Made by a program: the position numbers and the translations under genes. Shown here in pieces: positions 60,904 to 64,000 of a stretch of DNA of 64,000 nucleotides. The stretch lies in NCBI GenBank assembly GCA_964501335.1, contig CAZCTC010000010.1, positions 96,760 to 160,759 on the forward strand, given 5' to 3'. Position 1 is the stretch's first letter. Every line of letters begins with the position of its first letter. This DNA comes from CAZCTC01 sp964501335. GTDB lineage: Bacteria; Chloroflexota; Anaerolineae; B4-G1; SLSP01. The notes beneath the pieces were generated by a model, which was not told where the DNA came from, ran no database searches, and was given only the letters and a program-made list of their open reading frames with translations.

Positions 60904-62172
60904 TTATTCTTCTTCGCGCCACTCCAATTCGTAATCCCCAATGCGTACCAGATCGCCCTCCTGGACTCCGGCTTTGCGCAGCGCAGAGAGCACTCCCTGG
61001 TGTTCCAGATAGCGGTGTAACCGCATCAACGCATCATCCATATTCAACGGTGTCCGGCGAACGGCCCGTTCGATCTTGCCGTTGGTGACCCGCCAGATGC
61101 CGTCGTAATCGCGTTCTACTACGACCGGTTCCTCGGGTTCGGGCCGGAAGACCGGCGTCTGAATTTCTTCCGCGGGCGGCGGTGGGGTTTCCTGCAACAG
61201 CTGATAGGCCCGGCCCAACAGCGGGCGCAGGTTTTCCGTGGTGGCGCCGGAAATACCCCAGACTTCATAGCCCATCTTTTCCAGCGCTTCTTTGATGGTG
61301 GGGAAGGCTTCCCGGGCTTCGGGAATATCCAGTTTGTTTACGGCCACGATTTGCGGCCGTTCGGCCAATCCATGGCCGAAGGCGGCCAGTTCCGCATTGA
61401 TGGTGGTGAAATCCTCGATGGGATCTTCTGCCGAGCCGTCCAGCAGATGGAGCAGGATGCGGGTCCGCTCGATATGTTTCAGAAATTCCAATCCGAGCCC
61501 TTTGCCTTCGCTGGCGCCTTCGATCAGGCCTGGAAGGTCTGCCAGCACAAAGGTGTTATTGGTACTCAACGCGACGACGCCCAGGATGGGATGGAGGGTG
61601 GTGAAGGGGTAATCGGCGATGGCCGGTTTGGCGGCCGTCGTGGCGGCCAGCAGCGTGGATTTGCCGGCATTGGGCTTGCCGACCAGACCGACATCGGCCA
61701 GCAATTTCAACTCCAGATGAATCCAGCGATCTTCGCCGGGTTCCCCGTGTTCTGCGATGCGGGGGGCGCGATTGTTGGACGTCACGAAATGTTTATTGCC
61801 TCGTCCGCCCCGGCCGCCCCGGGCCACGACGTAACGGGTCCCTTTTTCGGTCAGATCGGCGAGCAGTTCCCCGGTTTCGGCATCGCGGACCATCGTGCCG
61901 GGGGGGACGAGAATGACCATGTCCTTGCCGGCGGCGCCATATTGATCCTTGTTGCGGCCGTTCTCGCCGTTGTCGGCGAGAAACTGGGGGTGGTGGGCAA
62001 ACATGTAGAGGGTGTTGAGATGGGTATCAACTTCCAGGACGATGTCCCCGCCCTTGCCGCCGTCGCCGCCGGAGGGGCCGCCGAAGGGGACATACTTTTC
62101 ACGCCGGAACATGGCGGCACCGTTGCCGCCGTCGCCGGCCTTAACGTAAATTTTCACTTCATCGTAAAACAT
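60904..62172 (-). CDS. obgE: Obg GTPase (CgtA)
   Basis: Ribosome-associated GTPase of 422 residues: Gly-rich Obg fold (1-160), G domain with G1 GKPNAGKSTLL, G3 DLPGLIEGASEGKGLG, G4 VNKLD, then a C-terminal OCT domain (about 345-422: VVVERDYDGIWRVTNGKIER). It takes part in late 50S assembly and stress control. The C-terminal OCT domain is of the Gram-positive/Chloroflexota type. The only gene downstream on its strand would be across the convergent repeats; the MFS gene upstream is separated by an R1 copy. Confidence 0.97.
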   Translation of the reverse strand: MFYDEVKIYVKAGDGGNGAAMFRREKYVPFGGPSGGDGGKGGDIVLEVDTHLNTLYMFAHHPQFLADNGENGRNKDQYGAAGKDMVILVPPGTMVRDAETGELLADLTEKGTRYVVARGGRGGRGNKHFVTSNNRAPRIAEHGEPGEDRWIHLELKLLADVGLVGKPNAGKSTLLAATTAAKPAIADYPFTTLHPILGVVALSTNNTFVLADLPGLIEGASEGKGLGLEFLKHIERTRILLHLLDGSAEDPIEDFTTINAELAAFGHGLAERPQIVAVNKLDIPEAREAFPTIKEALEKMGYEVWGISGATTENLRPLLGRAYQLLQETPPPPAEEIQTPVFRPEPEEPVVVERDYDGIWRVTNGKIERAVRRTPLNMDDALMRLHRYLEHQGVLSALRKAGVQEGDLVRIGDYELEWREEE

Positions 62173-62280
62173 TCAGGTTCCTCGCTTTGGTTACACTGCG
62201 CCCTCTACGTATACTACATAGTTGCAGAAAAGTCAAAAAAGAAAGTAGACAGGAAGATTGCACGGGTTGGAAAAAAGTCC

Positions 62281-62382
62281 GTGTTTTTGCGCGCATTCTG
62301 ATGCGCGCAAAAACACAAACAAAAACTCTCTCCGTTTATCCCGCGCGTCGTTTTTTACCAGGAAAGCACCGGCTGTGGGGCG
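62281..62382 (+). repeat. R1 repeat between obg and the MFS gene
   Basis: A perfect 16-bp hairpin (62281-62296/62301-62316, stem GTGTTTTTGCGCGCAT, loop TCTG), tail ACAAACAAAAACTCTCTCC, core CCCGCGCGTCGTTTTTTACC. The terminal GGGGCGTTAA runs into the MFS stop codon at 62383. An AGTAGACAG motif lies 30-40 nt before the hairpin, as at 57549. Confidence 0.78.
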
Positions 62383-63657
62383 TTAATTTTTTCCCAATTT
62401 CACTTTTTTAAAGAACATAAAGGCCAGAGCATTGATCAGGATGGCCGCGATGAAAAGTGCCGACATGCCGAAGAGATCGACCAGGCCGCCGCAGAGTCCG
62501 CTCAGGATCAGGGTGACCCCGAAAACGGTATTGGCAAAGCCTATCGCCAACGTTCGATCATCGGCGGGAATAATTTCCATCAGCAGCGTTTGGCCGGAGA
62601 TGGCTTCCATGGGACTGAGCAGGCCTACCAGGGCAAAGATCGGATAGGCGGCCATGTAGGCGGGGAAGGGGAAGCCCGGCGCGAAAAGTCGACTGCTCAA
62701 CAGGTCCAGGCCGAGCGCCAGTATGGCCAGCAATCCCCAGCCCAGAGCGGCCCCGCACAAAATCCAGCGGTGTCCCCGCCGATCTGCGATCCAGCCCCAG
62801 GGGTAGTTGGCGATCAATCTGAAAAAGGTCACGATGGTCAGATAGTCGGTAGCGGCCTGGGCCGGGGCCTGGAGGGTGCGCTGGGCCTGGAGTGAATAGA
62901 AGGGGATTACGATCATGCCCAAAAAGAGAAAGCTGCGCCCCAACACCATATTTCGATAGGTGGCGTCATTTTTTAGATAATTCCAGCCGCGGCGCAGTTG
63001 ATTACTGAGGGAGTTGACTGCGCGGGTGGGGCCCGGCGGTTCTTTGGTCAATGAGAAGATGACCAGAGCCAGGCCTCCTACGATGGCGGAGATGAAGATC
63101 AGGAGGGCGTAGTTGCGGGGGAAAGAGAGGCCGCCGCTGAGGATCGGGCCGATGATCTGGACGCCGGCGAGGGCCAGCAGGCCGGCGCTGAGCTGGCGTA
63201 AGGCGAACATTCGCCCGCGTTGATGGGGAGCGATGGTTTTGACCGTCACTTCCAGGAAGGGGATGCCGGCCAGTCCGGAGGTAACCCGTCCGGCGAAGTA
63301 GATCAGGTAAAAGGCGACCAGCAACGCCGTCGGTTCGCGAATCCACCAGAGGGCGGCGGCCAGGGAGAGCCAGGTTGCCACCCGGACGATGGTCAGCCAG
63401 CGGTAGATGATGATCTGGCGAGGGAATTTTTGCAGCCAGCCGGAGATGAAGATTTGGGGAAGATACCAGCCTCCGGTGTTGATGGGAGCGATGAGCCCTA
63501 ACAGGATGTTGGATTGGGTGAGCTGGCTGGCGAACCAGAGGAGTACCAGATTGGCATCCATGAGGGCGTCGGAGAAAGTGGAGATTCCGCCGTTGGCGAC
63601 ATTGAGTGCAAAGGCTTCCCGGCTTTCGCGCGGAGTGAGTTGTTCTGTTTGGGCCAT
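62383..63657 (-). CDS. MFS transporter
   Basis: Major facilitator of 424 residues with about twelve membrane helices, an N-terminal soluble part (QLTPRESREAFALNVANGG), a loop-2/3-like GRVTSGLAG, and a second-half loop with WIADRRGHRWILCG, the MFS motif A equivalent. Substrate not deducible. Its stop is at the edge of an R1 repeat. The ATG at 63657 has no strong RBS visible. Confidence 0.9.
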   Translation of the reverse strand: MAQTEQLTPRESREAFALNVANGGISTFSDALMDANLVLLWFASQLTQSNILLGLIAPINTGGWYLPQIFISGWLQKFPRQIIIYRWLTIVRVATWLSLAAALWWIREPTALLVAFYLIYFAGRVTSGLAGIPFLEVTVKTIAPHQRGRMFALRQLSAGLLALAGVQIIGPILSGGLSFPRNYALLIFISAIVGGLALVIFSLTKEPPGPTRAVNSLSNQLRRGWNYLKNDATYRNMVLGRSFLFLGMIVIPFYSLQAQRTLQAPAQAATDYLTIVTFFRLIANYPWGWIADRRGHRWILCGAALGWGLLAILALGLDLLSSRLFAPGFPFPAYMAAYPIFALVGLLSPMEAISGQTLLMEIIPADDRTLAIGFANTVFGVTLILSGLCGGLVDLFGMSALFIAAILINALAFMFFKKVKLGKN

Positions 63658-64000
63658 GATATAAGTTCATCCTGTTGATCTGAGCATAGATGGGGCCATT
63701 CTACCTCAGCATTCTTGTGGGACAAGAGCCCATCTTTTGGGGCCCCCGGCATGGCCGTCTGTCCTGAAAATAGCCCCGTCTAAGGTGCGACGCACTTTCT
63801 ATCCCTGAAACCGACGATTCAAACGACTCAACGTGGGAACAAGTCGTCTGTCCTTGCAAGATCAGAGTGCGTTGCACCTCTTTGAGAAATCCTCCTCACC
63901 CGCACAAGGCCCCTCTCCCGTAAGCTACGCCGCGCAGGATAGGGGGAGAGTTTTTTTGTTTATGTTTTCGCGGGCTTCAGAAAGCCCGCGAAAACATAGG
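63658..64000. repeat. Intergenic region with R2/R1 fragments and minus-strand R1 copy
   Basis: 63758-63776 has CTGTCCTGAAAATAGCCCC, the reverse complement of the R2 end. 63782-63793 has AAGGTGCGACGC, as in the R1 unit at 40950. 63910-63998 is R1 in minus orientation: CTACGCCGCGCAGGAT, a purine run, TTTTTTTGTTTA and a perfect 17-bp hairpin (arm TATGTTTTCGCGGGCTT, loop CAGA). It may continue beyond the window. No gene seen. Confidence 0.68.

Overview
This 64 kb window looks like a chromosomal segment of an environmental bacterium, most likely a Chloroflexota member of the Anaerolineae/Caldilineae type. That assignment is inferred from the gene repertoire (MoxR/DUF58/DUF4129 set, TupBC, GerW-like protein, GT39/GT2 locus, many orphan sensor kinases) and was not tested. 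I recognise no rRNA, tRNA, CRISPR array, prophage or intact insertion sequence. Hand-counted 60-base lines range from about 32% to 62% GC, and coding density is high except in repeat-filled gaps.

Layout. 0.1-3.8 kb: a VWA lipoprotein, then a histone-deacetylase/acetylpolyamine-amidohydrolase homologue overlapping an internally duplicated membrane protein. 3.8-18.3 kb: an envelope and stress block. On the minus strand are SRPBCC, rhomboid, DUF5335-like and a Gly-zipper stress protein with three C-terminal repeats. On the plus strand are two small proteins (one a PRC-barrel), a tandem USP and a 2867-residue cyclic beta-1,2-glucan synthase. 18.6-31 kb: acetoacetate-decarboxylase-like and SDR genes (minus), then sugar and surface genes (GT4, polyprenyl glycosylphosphotransferase, M20 peptidase, psuG, GT39, GT2, and a GH35-like protein lacking the family active-site acids). 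31-40.8 kb: two histidine kinases flanking a membrane-anchored Cas4-like protein, a secreted TIM-barrel-like protein, a NarL-type regulator, and an SPFH / LecA-like / 4-TM group. 41.5-47.5 kb: an S9 peptidase and DUF58, DUF4129 and MoxR genes. 47.5-56.3 kb: three related sensor kinases, two genes carrying three copies of a small domain I do not recognise, and tupBC. 56.3-64 kb: a CMK-like kinase, a GerW-like protein, a 43-codon ORF, an unknown protein, corA, a SEC-C-tailed spermidine-synthase-like protein, obg and an MFS transporter.

Two things stand out. First, at 51.7-53.0 kb two monocistronic genes encode one and two copies of an unfamiliar roughly 75-residue domain. Both leaders have a -10 box, then CCCTGG exactly 18 nt after its first base, then 26 nt, then CCAGGG, then a start codon about 40 nt further on. 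Each gene ends in a strong terminator, and both sit between sensor kinases. Second, the intergenic gaps are seeded with a repeat family (called R1 here) built on a hairpin whose stem sequence changes from copy to copy while pairing is kept and a 4-nt TCTG/CAGA loop is conserved. R1 co-occurs with a second imperfect palindrome (R2), a MITE-like element and a 149-bp tandem repeat.

How the genes may work together (inference). GT2 may make a polyprenyl-phosphate sugar used by the GT39 membrane transferase. The GT4 and glycosylphosphotransferase genes fit exopolysaccharide assembly. The MoxR/DUF58/DUF4129 set probably forms a chaperone-like envelope module. The 3.8-18 kb block suggests osmotic or envelope stress protection.
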